In this document: positions 34,283 through 54,057 of the stretch, in pieces | Numbering within the stretch: the stretch's first letter is position 1 | Layout of the letters: every line of letters starts with the position of its first letter | DNA from: Desmodesmus armatus | Lineage: Eukaryota > Chlorophyta > Chlorophyceae > Sphaeropleales > Scenedesmaceae | Reading direction: 5' to 3' | DNA length: 64,000 bases | Assembly (NCBI GenBank): GCA_007449985.2 | Contig: VIIQ02000785.1 | Location: forward strand, 58,084 to 122,083 | Made by a program: the position numbers and the translations under genes | Notes under the pieces: model-generated | Seen by the model: only the letters and a program-made list of their open reading frames with translations | The model's database searches: none | Told to the model about the DNA's origin: nothing

Positions 34283-37200
34283 GGGGGCAGGGTCTGGGGA
34301 GGAAGGGGACGGGAGCCAGCCGCAACCGTTGCAGCAGCGGGGGCCAGGGGCAGCTGCCACGCGCGACACAGCCCCTACAGCTGCGTGGCGGCGGTGTGTG
34401 CCAAACCTGCGGGACGTCTGGCGGGCCAAGCACCCCCACAAGCGAGCATACACCTACTTTCACCCTCGGGGTATCTCGCGGTTGGACAGGGTGTATGTCA
34501 GCACAGGGCTGCTGCCACAGGTGGCAGCTGTCCGGCATGCAGATCAGCAACCATCAATCAGCGACCACACTCCTGTGGTGGTGCAGCTGCTGCCGTCAAG
34601 GCCAGGGGTGTTGGGCCCAGGCCTCCCGAAGCTGCACTTGTCCCTGCAAGGGGACTCAGAGTGCGAGCAGCAGCTGGCAGACTGGCTGGCGGTAGAGGAT
34701 GCAGCCATGCCCTCTGACCCGCTAGCTATGGTAGTGGGGTGGTCATCATTCAAGCAGCGGTTGCGGCTCCAGGTTCAGGCCCTCAACCGGGAAGCCAAAG
34801 CCCGGCGGGCCAATCAGGGGTCGGCAGCCCGCAGAAAGGAAGCATGGGGTGCAGTGCAGGCAGCACGGCAGCGGTTGGCACAGTGCCAGGATGGGGCACA
34901 GGTGCAGGCAGCCGTGACCGAACTGCAGGATGCCTCCTCTGGCCTTGCAAGCCTGCTCACCCAGGAGGAGGAAGTATTGCGGCAGCGTAGGCGGCAGCAG
35001 TGGGTGCATCTGGGGGAGCGGCCTAATCCTGTCATGACCAAGATGTTGCGGCCCAGCCAAGGAGCATCGTTCATTGCTGGGCTGCACGCACCTGGGTCGG
35101 GTCATTTGGTGGTGGGTGGGGTGGGGTTGGCCAGCATTGTGGGACGCCGGTATGCAGAGGTCAGCACAACTCCGCAGGTGCAGCCTGCAGCACAGCAGGC
35201 GGTGCTGCAGGCCATGGCACAGCACAGCCAGCGGCTGACGGCCGAGCAAGCTGCTGAGCTGGGGAGTGCATCGGTGTCAGTTGAGGAGGTAGAGCGGGCC
35301 ATCCTGCGTACAGCGCCTGGCAAGGCTCCGGGGTGGACGGTATTCCTGGGGAACTGTTCAGGCGGTACCGACAGCAGCTTGCCCCCATCCTGGCCAAACT
35401 GTACTCGGCCGTTGGGGCAACACAGCAGTGCCCACCGGGGTTTCTTGATGGGGCGGTCGTGCCAGTGCTGAAACCTGGTGGGGTGCACACCAATGTGGAT
35501 GCTTATCGCCCCATTCAATTACTTAACTATGATTACCGTCTTATGGCCAAGTTACTGGCCAACAGGTTGTTGCAAGTGGCGGGGGTCATGATCGATCCAG
35601 CGCAGTGTGCTTTTTTGCAGCATCGGCACATAGGGGATAGTGTGCGGCTGCTGCAGCTGCTGCCCCAGGTGCTGCGTGCCCGCCACCAAACAGCCATAGC
35701 TGCTTTCCTGGACTTCAGGAAGGCTTATGACACTGTGTCAAGGGAGTTTCTGTTTGCAGCTGGGGAGGCCCTTGGGGTGGGTACCGGGTTTCTGCAGTGG
35801 ATGAAGCTGCTGTTGACAGACACTCTGACATGTGCAGTTGTCAATGGCTTTCAGAGCTCTTTCTTTCGGTGTGGTGCTGGGGTTAGGCAGGGCTGCCCTC
35901 TGGCACCCCTGATGTACCTGTTTGCAGGGCAGGCGTTGCTCTGCCATCTCAAGCAGTGTGGCATTGGTATTGATGTCGCAGCCGGCAGGCTTGTCGCCAC
36001 ACAGTATGCGGATGATGTGGAGCCCCTCCTGCCTGGGGAGGCTGATGTTTCTGGCCTGTTGGAGCATTTGTCGGTGTATGGGGATGCCACAGGCCAGCGG
36101 GTGCAGCCACCCAAGTGTCAACTGTTGCCTTTGGGCCAAGCGGTGGTGGATCCTGCCCCTGTGGCAGGCATGGCGGTGCGTGACACCTGCAAAAGCCTGG
36201 GGGTTGTCTTTGGCAGTGTGGGGGTGGTTGGAGTGGATTGGGAGCATCGGCTGAGCATTGTGCGGGAACGGGTGCAGAAGATCAGCCGCATCCCTGACCT
36301 GTCCATGTTTGGCCGGGCTTTCGCGTTCAATGGGTACGCTATCTCCACACTGTTGTATCATGCACACTTTGCTGGGGCCCTGCCAGCTGAGCATGCCAGG
36401 CAACTAATCAAATGGGCCTCTGCCCTTGTTGATGCTGGCCTGGGCCCTGATGATGATCAGCGACGGGCACCAGGGGTGCCCAGGGCGTGTATGGAGGCCC
36501 ACCCTAGGGAGGGAGGTTTGGGTCTGCTGCCAGTGCGGGCCCACCTTCACTCTCGCCTGGCTTGTGAGGCAGTGCAAGTGTTGGTGGGGGATGCTCGCAA
36601 GCCTTGGGTTGCAGTCAGCAGGGAGCTGTTGCAGCACCATGTGCCGGTGGTGCCTGGTGGGGGTTATTGGGGCTTGGCCTTGTGTGACAAGGGTCGGTTG
36701 TTCAGGGACGCTGGGGGCCAGCTGTTGCCAGACCCCTTGCGTGCTTTTGCCCTTGGCATCAGGGCTCTGCCGTATATTCGCCATGTGGGCGCTAACCCGG
36801 TCCAGCCCGGCCCGTGGTGTTACTATGTCCCATTGTGGTCCAATCCGGTGGTGGCGCAGAGGGAGCAGTGGGACTGGTATGGACAGCAGCGGCAAGTGAT
36901 GGTGGGGTTGGAGTTTGTGGTGCCTGACTTGTTGGGCCTCACCCAGCTGCAATGTGCAGGGCAGGCGCTGCATTGGTTGCAGCTGGTTGAGGCTATCTGT
37001 TCCATTCCTGACCTGGGGGCAAGGGAGGAGGCATACAGGATGCATGTGTGGGACCCTGTGTTGCAGCATCGCCCTAGGTATGCTAACATGGTGGTGGCTA
37101 GGGAGGAGTTGGCTGTGTTGGTCGCGGCCATCCCTAGTGCGTGGCAGGATGCAGCACGTGCAGTGCTGCGGGGTAGGCCATCCGGGCGGCTGCCGGCCGT

Positions 37201-38026
37201 TTCGGAGGCTCAGCTTACCGCAGCTAGGGACAGGGTGTGTGCTGATCTGGGCTGGCATACTCGCAATGGGGATGTGGTGGAGCTTGAGGCCCTCACTGTG
37301 TCGCTAGCTACCCAGTGTCAATCCTTGGATGCGCTGTCAGCCATTGCTGACAGGCATGCTGCCTTCCGTCAGAGGGTGTTGTCTGTTGATATGCTGCAGC
37401 CAATTGTGGGCCAATTGCCCGAGGTCACTCGGGTGCTTCGGCGGTGGTGGAAGCTGCGTGTGCCTAATGAGCACAAGGAGGCTGCATGGCGGCTCACCCT
37501 CGACGCGTTCCCTACGGCCCAGCGCATGCACACAGGCACCTCTTGTGTAGCATGTGGGGCTGCTGAGCCCGGTGTACAGCACCATTGTTGGGAGTGTCCT
37601 GTTGCAGGGGCGGTGCGGGCGGAGATTGAGGGGCAGTTGCGAGCTCACCGGGTGGGCGACGCCCCCCCTTGGTTGGCTGCTGACCGCGGCCTGCAGTGTG
37701 CAGCTTTGTGGATGGGGGTGAAACCTCATCCCCGGTTGCATCATATTGTGTGGGACATGGTGTGTCTGGCTGGCATCGGTGCTGTTGACTTCGGCCGCAG
37801 AGTGGCGTGGGCTGTGGCAGCAGAAGGTCCTGCGTTGCCTCTGCTGACGGTAGAGCGCATTGCAGGGCGTGCTGCTGTTGGGGAGTTTTGGCGCGTCTTG
37901 GCTGACTTTGCGGTTTCTGCAATCATCCCTAAGCGGGCGCAGGGGCTTGCGCTCACACAGCAGCCTTTCATTGCATGGCATGTGGTGCTGTCAGGAGGCA
38001 ACGGTTTGCGGGTAGTTAGGCATTGA
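33708..38026 (+). CDS. LINE-A ORF2: APE-type endonuclease and reverse transcriptase, frameshifted
   Basis: About 1,440 residues in two overlapping frames. The first (33708 to about 35333) holds the endonuclease: CHNVNGLAAK, ALGDWTFV (usually GDFN), GISRLDRVYV and SDHTPVVV, with a poly-Gln insert at 34246-34281. The second (about 35333-38026) holds the reverse transcriptase: DGIPGELF, FLDFRKAYD (motif A), GVRQGCPLAP (motif B) and QYADDV (motif C, near 36004), then a C-terminal CVACG...HHCWEC zinc-knuckle-like motif. The frames join at PGKAPG/VDGIPGE, where one G appears to be missing (35330-35333). The enzyme would nick DNA and prime cDNA from the target. The frame break makes this copy inactive unless a -1 shift or a sequencing error explains it. 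Confidence 0.88.
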
Positions 38027-38454
38027 GCTTCTGCATGTGGTGACATGTGAGTTGCTGGCTGCTGTGTGACTTCTATCCTGCTGGCTTGTGAACAGTGCAG
38101 CGACTGGTGGTGTCGGTGAAGTTGCCCCCACGTGCGCCCACTGCAACATGTGGGAGTGTTTTGTGGCTCGCAGCTGTGTGTTCGCTGTTTTCTGTTCCGT
38201 CCGCCCTTTCTTGTCGCAACCCTGCAGGTGCGAGAAGCAGTGCCGTTGGCGCCATTCAGTCCTTCCAGTGTATTATATCTCTGTGTTCGCAATCTGGAAG
38301 CACACTGAGTGTGCGTGACAAGCTTTTGATGGTGGGGTTTGTCCGAACGGCCCCCTTCCGTGCTGGTTGTGTCCATCCGTGGCTGGGTTCAGTTGCAACG
38401 TAGTTGCGTGAGAAACCCGTGTAACACCTTCATTCAGCAAAAACACCCCCCCCG

Positions 38455-39448
38455 GTGGCCTGGGCATGCCGTAAAACTGCCTCGCATCAGCACGGCGCTG
38501 CAACATGCGCCAGGGGCTGTCCCAGCCCAGCCTCGCTGGTGTGTTTCGCCCCTATTATAGTCAGTAGTTATTCCTCTTGTGTCTGTGCCGCGGATCAGGA
38601 GGCAGCCTGTGCAGCACGGGCTGAGCTCAGCCATCGCGATGTGCTGACGTGGGCCTTTCACGTTGGCCTCTCGCTGGGGTTGTTGTGTGGTCCCTTGTTT
38701 TTGTTGGTTTCTGTGTTTGTGTTGTGGCTGTTTCGGACCGGCGTTTGGCCAGCACAGTGGGCTGTCGGCACGGTGGGGCAGTAGCAGTTGACAGCAGTAG
38801 CTGGAGAGCTGGAGCTGGAGCAGCAGCTGGCGTGCAGCATCACGTACAGTGTTGATTATCTTCACTGTGCCGTGGTTTGGTCGCGTTTACAGCAGCAGCA
38901 GCAGCTTTGGCTGGATCAGCAGCAGTCCGCTGAGTCAGCAGGCAGGTGCTGGTGTGCAGCAGCAGTGGCAGCAGAACGCAGGCAAGGGCCGTGCAGTGGC
39001 CTTGGGCCTGGTTGTAGGGGGCAGTGTTGCTGGCCTGTGAACGGTGCAGGTGCTTGGGCGCGCTGACTTGGGGCAGCCCGGTATACAAAGGTGTCGCTCT
39101 GACACCCCGGGCACCTGTCTTGGGGGTGTGTATCGCAGCACAGCTGGAGCCTTTCTTCCACATTGTGTTCGAAGTGTTCGCCCCGGGGGCATGGGGGTGT
39201 GTGTTCGGCTTGGTACTGGTGGAAGCCCTCTTGTCTGTGTGGCTGGCTTTGTGGGGTTGAAGCCTTGCCTGTGGTCCCCTCCTTTCAGACAGTCTCCTCT
39301 GCAGACATCTATGGTGGCGGGTTCTCTCCTTTCCGTGCTGTCTGTTCCCGTCCTTGTGGGTCCTGCAAAGGACTTTGGTTCCCTTCCGATGCTGGGTGTC
39401 GTTGCAGCGTAGCTGCGTGTGTCGCCCTGTAACCCCTTCTTCTTCTAC
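38455..39448 (+). mobile_element. LINE-B copy, about 1 kb, 5'-truncated
   Basis: It follows the C-run ccccccccgg and ends gtaaccccttcttcttc. It holds a long 3' region with no frame that I can assign (some CAG-rich, Gln-rich stretches near 38880-38990). It shares gtcgttgcagcgtagctgcg with the shorter LINE-B copies, and a similar 3'-end layout (gcaacgtagttgc) with LINE-A, so the two families are probably related. Confidence 0.75.
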
Positions 39449-39459
39449 CCCCCCCCCCC

Positions 39460-39998
39460 GGGGTTTGAAGCCTTGCCTGTGGTCCCCTCCTTTCAGACAG
39501 TCTCCTCTGCAGACATCTATGGTGGCGGGTTCTCTCCTTTCCGTGCTGTCTGTTCCCGTCCTTGTGGGTCCTCCAAAGGACTTTGGTTCCCTTCCGATGC
39601 TGGGTGTCGTTGCAGCGTAGCTGCGTGTGTCGCCCTGTAACCCCTTCTTCTTCTTCTTCTTCTACCCCCCCCCGGCGTGTCTCCAGGAGAGGCGTGACAG
39701 TCTCCTCTGCAGACATCTATGGTGGCGGGTTCTCTCCTTTCCGTGCTGTCTGTTCCCGTCCTTGTAGGTCCTGCAAAGGACTTTGGTTCCCTTCCGATGC
39801 TGGGTGTCGTTGCAGCGTAGCTGCGTGTGTCGCCCTGTAACCCCTTCTTCTTCTTACCCCCCCCGGCGGGTTCTCTCCTTTCCGTGCTGTCTGTTCCCGT
39901 CCTTGTAGGTCCTGCAAAGGACTTTGGTTCCCTTCCGATGCTGGGTGTCGTTGCAGCGTAGCTGCGTGTGTCGCCCTGTAACCCCTTCTTCTTCTTCA
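39460..39998 (+). mobile_element. Three short LINE-B copies in tandem
   Basis: Copies at about 39460-39664, 39674-39857 and 39864-39998 end in (TTC)3-6. Each junction contains a run of 8 to 12 C followed by GG. The first copy of LINE-B above and these three share the same 3' terminus but have different 5' truncation points. Confidence 0.9.
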
Positions 39999-40057
39999 AC
40001 ACCCCCCCCCCAATGCCACCACCACCCACCACCCCACCCACCCCCTCACCCCCAAAG

Positions 40058-40115
40058 GATGGGCTTGAGGTGCAGCAGAAGAAAGATGAGATGCAGCGGG
40101 TGCTCCGCCTATTAC
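40058..40115 (+). pseudogene. Transporter exon copy 2
   Basis: After cccccaaag, GATGGGCTTGAGGTGCAGCA and following bases repeat the start of the exon at 40184, then diverge (QRVLRLLL instead of KRVLGLFQL). A C-run separates it from the real exon. The retrotransposon pile lies between copies 1 and 2. Confidence 0.85.
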
Positions 40116-40183
40116 TAAATGCTGCTTGCTGTGCATGCTTTGCCGACCCCCCCCCCCTCCCCCCCCCCCCCCCCCCCGTGTAG

Positions 40184-48489
<8,306 letters not shown>

Positions 48490-48509
<20 letters not shown>

Positions 48510-48900
48510 GAGCGACAACCTCAACCTCAGGATCAGACCAGCCTCAAGAACTCTGCAGCAGCTGAGCTCTGTGACAAAGTGAGAGCGACAAGCTCACTAC
48601 TGATGACTACAGCCTGATCAGCCTGCAGAACCCTGCAGCAGCTGAGCTCTGTGACAAAGCAGGGGCAACAACCTCACTACTGACGCAGTACGGCTCGCCA
48701 GCAGGTGCCACCTGCACGGTGCACCATGGTGTGCAACAGATGTGGTCTCCACGATCAGATCTCAAACAGTGGTGCGGGTTTTTTTCCATGGGCTGTGGTG
48801 CGAGGTGGGGCAGGGGCTGTGGTTGGGTAGGCACACTCTTCAACTTGTGTCTGAGCTCTGTGACAAAGTGAGAGCGACAACCTCACTACTGACGCAGTAC
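48490..48900 (+). repeat. Repeats of the transporter A gene end
   Basis: The last-exon end cacaaagtgagagcgacaac recurs near 48575, 48650 and 48862, with gcagctgagctctgtgacaa and ctcactactgacgcagta between. Since aaaGTGAGA also reads as a donor, this may be another donor-side array, here containing the stop codon TGA. Confidence 0.7.
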
Positions 48901-50269
48901 AGGTCTTGGGCACGTGGGTGCACCATGGTGTGCAACAGGGGTGATCCAGAAGGTCAAACAGTGGTGCGAAACAACCGTGGTTTTCACAATCGTGGGTTGT
49001 TGCGCAAGGTGGGGGCAGGAGCCATGGTTGGGTGTGCATACCTTCAGGAGCTATGGTTGGGTGTGCATACGTTCAACAGATGAAGGGCCAGCAGGTGCAT
49101 GTTAGCTACATATGCACACTGTTGGTTGCCTGATGTGTCAGCGACTCGGTTGCGTGTGTGAGTCACTGTGTGGGGCTTGATGCAGAGACGCCGAACATCA
49201 TGCATGATGCTAAGATACGTTGAAGTCAAGTTGGGGTGCGACTGTGGTCACGACAGGGTGGGGTGCGACTGTGGTGTACATGGTGAATGCAATTTGCGCA
49301 TGCTGCGCATGCACCAGCTGTACTCAGTTCTAGTGGCACTAGTAGGGGTTGTCATACTATGCACATGGCCTCAACCATGTCAGAGTCTTGGCAGAGTCAT
49401 TCGCTGCACTTTGCAGATGCTTGACACTGCTTTGCCATGTCCAACTCCAACATGACCACTTGAGGGCTGCCCAGCAGGCAGCAGTTGACAGAACACCCAC
49501 TGGCACCACATGCTCAGTGGCGTGTTGCCAATCATTACTGTTACTGTAATTGTACTGTACTGTTCTGTTACTGTTGTTGTGACAGTGATTGTGTGTGGAA
49601 GTGCTGGTGGCCGGGGTAATCGAACTTGCCAAACAAGCTGCTGCTCTTGCACAACTTGTGGGTGGCACCCTATGCAGTGCACATGTTGTGTGTGAAAGCA
49701 GGCTGCCACCCTGCGCATGCGGTCTACGGTGGAGCCTAGCAGTCATGTGGATTGGGTTGTGCCCTTTCAATATTACTTGTACACTTATGCATGGGATGTC
49801 AAGGCACGCGTGTGCATTTAGTTGTACCACTCAGTGGATAGATAGGCTATCTTGAGTGTAATGTGCGCGAGGGATAACTCAGGGCCTTGTACTTGAAGAG
49901 CCTTGTACTTGAACAGCAAATGCCACCCGTGGCATACTTGAGGTATCTTCTTGCCACAACCCCTGTTGAGCTGGTGGGTGAACTTATGGCACTGTGCCGC
50001 CTGCATGCTGGCCCAGTGACTTTGCGGGGGAGGTTGTTGCAAGTGGATACCTTTACCGCTGGGCGGTGCTCTCCACACGTGGTGGATCAAGAGGTACTGC
50101 CGGCTTTGTTGTGGTGTTGGTACTGCAAGTAAGAAGGCTTCTTACCTTCCCAGCCCCAGTGCCAGCCTCCGACGCTGGCACAGGCTGTTATCACCGGTGT
50201 CAGTACATCAGTTGGTTGTGCTGACCATCAGCACTGAATTGCTGAAGGTCAGCAATTCAGTTGTGCTGT

Positions 50270-50420
50270 TGCTTGTGCTGACCGTCATCATTGAATGCGT
50301 TGGTTGTGCTGACGTCAGAGGTGGTTGTGCTGACCGTCAGCATTGAATGAGTTGGTTGTGCTGACCGTCAGCATTGAATGAGTTGGTTGTGCTGACCATC
50401 AGCATTGAATGCACTGTTGT
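50270..50420 (+). repeat. Tandem repeat of about 31 bp
   Basis: About five copies of gttggttgtgctgaccgtca followed by gcattgaatga. Just left, 50225-50265, lies a hairpin built from the same motif (ctgaattgctga / tcagcaattcag). The stretch 48910-50220 shows only small local duplications (for example atggttgggtgtgcatac at about 49023 and 49053) and no gene I can support. Confidence 0.8.
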
Positions 50421-50498
50421 GATCACGAGTGACGAGACTCAGCCACTGAGGGGCTCAGCGTTTGCCATGCTACTGAAATTGACGGCTGGCTTGCGGGC

Positions 50499-50664
50499 CA
50501 CTAGACGGGCAACCCCCCTTCACCACTAAGCCCCCCCCCCCCCCCCTTTCACACCTTGGCAAGGGGGACTTGAAGGGGGGCGTGAAGTGGGTTGTGAAGG
50601 GGTCAGCCCCCTTCACACCCCATAACCTTGGCTGTGGGTGGCTCTGATGGTTGCCCGTCTAGTG
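50499..50664. mobile_element. CACTA-like MITE, 166 bp, 16-bp perfect terminal inverted repeats
   Basis: The left end CACTAGACGGGCAACC (50499-50514) is the exact reverse complement of 50649-50664. The inside holds many short cccttcac/gtgaaggg motifs in both orientations, like the sub-terminal repeats of CACTA (EnSpm) elements, and a C-run. There is no coding capacity, so it would depend on a transposase elsewhere. The flanking trinucleotides (ggc and atg) are not identical, so no target duplication is confirmed. Confidence 0.65.
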
Positions 50665-51371
50665 ATGTCGATGGCCCCTACACCTGACCTGAAAGACTGG
50701 GATACGACAGGCCCTTTGGGGCACCCTCATGAGCCCTTGGCTTGCTGGCTAGTGCTGAGGTACCCCAACCGGTTTGGGATCCCCACCCACATTTACTGTA
50801 CTGTGGACTGTACTTTACTGAAGTTGGTCAAGGTGGAACAAAAAGGTCCGGGGTGTCTGTTGTGCCCAGTTTGTCCCAAAGACACCCCATCCTCAAGGAT
50901 ACAATGTCGAATTTGTTGAATGCGAGGACGACTTGTCAGATGTTCTTCTTCATGTTTTTGACGCTGTTGTGGAGGTGCCTGGTTTCTTTCCTGGTCCAGC
51001 ATGAGCCTCTGGCTCTCTTGTGGGTTGCTCACCTTTGCTGAGCCAATTATGCAACTGTAACTGTAATGTACATTGTGGCTGAATTTCAGGGCATTGTGGC
51101 TGACCCGTTCAGCCTGAGTCAGGGCATTGTTGTGGCTTGAAGCTGCAGCACATTGAGACAGATGCCCTTGTGCCTCCATGCATGTGGGCCTGTGCACAGA
51201 AAAATGTACTTCAACGGTTGCACTGAAGGTCCCATCAACAGTGATGAGATTGAAGCCACCAGTGGGCCCCACAGTGCCGGCAGTGTTTTCAAAACATGCA
51301 TTGGCAATGCAAGCCCAGCAGGAGCAACAGCCAGCATGACCCAGCACCGATGATCACAGTGGAGCTTTGAT

Positions 51372-51545
51372 GCAACATCCAGCCCAGCAGAAGGGCAGCA
51401 ACTGGCCAGACACCTTCATGTCACAGTGAGCCAAGGGTTGGGGGCCTCGAAGCTCGTCTAGCCGCATTTGCACGTGCATATGCATCACTAACCGCTTCTT
51501 TTCGTTGAAAGACACGACAGCTTCAGCCTCTGCGAATTTACTACA
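51372..51545 (+). repeat. Dispersed repeat, copy 2
   Basis: This runs from gcagaagggcagcaactggc through gcatatgcatcactaaccg to cgacagcttcagcctctgcg. It is the longest plus-strand match to 21795-21905 and 63402-63545. Confidence 0.75.
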
Positions 51546-51902
51546 ATGCATGGCGGAGCCTGAGTACTATCCTTTTGTGATAGAATACATATGCATGTGG
51601 TGTGTACGAGGTGATGATGCTCAGCATCCTAGGCTAGGAAAAGAATTGTGAGGATGCGTTTTCAAGGTAGGCCTGACAGTTTGCACATCACAGACTCAGT
51701 GGTCTGGAAGGCTTGGTCAACGTCCAACAAGCCTTGCTGTCTCAGCTGACAACCATTGCCGCCGGCTGGAAGATGCCACATTTTTGCTGGACAGGAGATC
51801 CATGCAGGACTTAGTGTAAGCCTCACAGTATAACATTGTTGCCCAGCTGCCATAGCTTCACAAAAGAAGCTTACCCTCCCCCACGAGGTTGATGACAGCT
51901 GG

Positions 51903-51952
51903 AAAATCTGACAAATATGACAAATATGACAAATATGACAAATATGACAAAC
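51903..51952 (+). repeat. Short 9-bp tandem repeat
   Basis: Five copies of tgacaaata. I see no gene between 51560 and 53000. Confidence 0.9.
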
Positions 51953-53029
51953 TCAATACCACAAGTGTGCACTGTATGCATGCCGCCTTGCCCCTAGCTC
52001 ACAACACCAAAAACAAACAATGCAAACCAAACTGTGGCACAGGCCGCACCTTGCCAAGTCAAGCAAGAGCATGTAGCGGTTGGCAACCGTCTTGGAGGGC
52101 AGTGACAGGCCACCGGGTTGCTGGTGATTACAATACGCAAGGATATCAGCAGCAGCATTGCCCCACCTTCCGAAGGTACAGAGTCTGTACAGCCCTCACA
52201 ATCTGGAACTTCTTGCCGCTCAGCATGAACTCGTACTACCGCAAAGCAGTAACAGGCCACTGGCACGCCATGAATTGATAATTGAAACCCATGCATTGAT
52301 GATTGAAAGATATTACCAAACAGATAACAGATAACAAACTCAGCAAATTGAACCCCTACAACATACTACATGCAGGTGACCAGCGAACAAACCAGGACTT
52401 TTGAAGGCCTGGCATAGGTTGCAAATACAGACCCACCAAGAGTCCAAGAGAGGTTGGCATTTGTGACAATGCCAATCACTCATTGGCATGCTGCTGACTC
52501 AGCTCCGAGCTGACTCCCAGTTGTCTCAAAGCTGACTCCGAGCTGACTGGGAGTCGAGATAGGCGATCATCACCCAGGCATACGGTGTAACATGCACTGC
52601 GGCTGCCCATCAATAGACACAGAAAAAGACATGTGCAAGCATGGGTTGAAAAGACTGCCAGTCTTTGCAAGACCAACTCCCCACAGCTGTAGCTGTAACA
52701 CTGTTACAGGCGGCCTGCCAGCCTGTCAGGTGTGTTGTGCACATGTGTGCCCAAAGGTACAACACAGGTTGACTTGCATCAAGTTGGATACCCACTGCAA
52801 TGACACACTGTATGAAAAATTAGGCGGCTTGGCACCAAGGCAAGGCCTGCGTCACTCACCACTTAGTGTGATTTACAGCCCTCCCAAGGTACCGCCCAGC
52901 GGTTGGGAGTAAACACTTGATGTGACTCATCACCCTCAAAAATAACCGCCCAGCGGTTGAAGTATCCACCCGTAACACCCTCATCCCTCCGACAAAGTTA
53001 TGCATCAAACAGGAAGCCGTAATAACAGT

Positions 53030-53545
53030 CAACACCAAACCCTGATGGTCTGGAATAATTTCACCATGCCGATGTGGTGAGGCCAGTGTGCACGCGCTGG
53101 CGTAAATACAGACAATGGGGGGCAAAATCTTAACGTGGCTAGTAGCCATATCACGTCGCCATCATGACAGACATGCTGTGGCGACTCCAAGTCACCAAAC
53201 GACGACACACACAGCAATCAAAACCAGTGTGCTGCACACCACCATAATCACAGTAACCACCTTCAGACAGGTGCACTTCAGGTGCACTATCTGAAGCTGG
53301 CAAACTGAACATCCACCATACCAATGTGGTGACACCAGTCTGCACGCCCCACTGCAAAGGCAATGGGGTGCCTGGGGCCAGTATGCCAACTTGGTTGGTA
53401 GCCATATCACGTCGTCGTTTGACGGACATGCATTTGCTGGAACGACTGCCGCAGGTTGCTGAACAACAATACACACGGAACAACTGGTGACCAGTGTGCT
53501 GCACAGTGTGCGGCACACCATAATGGCAGCACCATATGTGGAGCG
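53030..53545. repeat. Diverged tandem duplication of about 270 bp
   Basis: Two copies share accatrccratgtggtga, gtagccatatcacgtcg, gacagacatgc/gacggacatgc and accagtgtgctgcacac (copy 1 about 53035-53300, copy 2 about 53305-53545). Confidence 0.7.
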
Positions 53546-53548
53546 GTG

Positions 53549-53820
53549 CACTTCAGGTGCACCATGTGACTCACATGCTGAGCTGGCAGGTGCACCATGT
53601 GACTCACATGCGGAGCTGGCAGGTGCACCATGTGACTCACATGCTGAGATGGCAGGTGCACCATGTGAGTCACATGCTGAGCTGGCAGGTGCACCATGTG
53701 ACTCACATGCTGAGCTGGCAGGTGCACCATGTGACTCACATGCTGAGCTGGCAGGTGCACCATGTGACTCACATGCTGAGTTGGCAGGTGCACCATGTGA
53801 GTCACATGCTGAGCTGGCGA
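53549..53820 (+). repeat. 33-bp tandem repeat, eight copies
   Basis: The unit gtgcaccatgtgactcacat plus gctgagctggcag repeats eight times with few changes. Because 33 is a multiple of 3, frames stay open on both strands (for example GAPCDSHAELA on plus). A 126-codon plus-strand frame, 53487-53867, spans it, but no flanking gene supports real coding. Confidence 0.95.
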
Positions 53821-54057
53821 AGTGTGAAGCCCTCAGGCACATGAGCCCCAACAGCAGCCTCTGCTGAGCACAGAGCGACACAACTCAATCCAACAACACC
53901 GTCAAAAAAAGCAGCTTCCACCAGCTGGCCATGCGCTTGCTTGAACAATTATCAAATGACAGGCACCTTTCTCAAACAATAGGTAAGCACATTCAATTTT
54001 GAGGCTCAAACAACTGAAAAATCAAACGGTGGGAGCAGTTACCACATTTGAGTAATG

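Larger units (their letters stand above)
32914..38436 (+). mobile_element. Longest LINE-A copy (L1/Zepp-like non-LTR retrotransposon), 5.5 kb
   Basis: This copy holds a 5'-truncated ORF1, ORF2 with endonuclease and reverse transcriptase, a 3' UTR of about 410 bp and a short CATT tail. The 5' end is cut inside ORF1: the frame is already open at the junction. Same-orientation, 5'-truncated, nested copies resemble Zepp elements of green algae, which is comparison with known biology, not proof of clade. The C-run at its 5' junction recurs at neighbouring copies. Confidence 0.9.

Noticed and set aside
39163..39840. Repeated frames reading SSADIYGGGFSPFRAVCSRPC
   Set aside because: They are 3' UTR of tandem LINE-B copies, repeated with the element, and not a gene family.
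52592..52912. Cys-rich 106-codon frame
   Set aside because: No recognisable domain, no splice context and average composition; likely chance.
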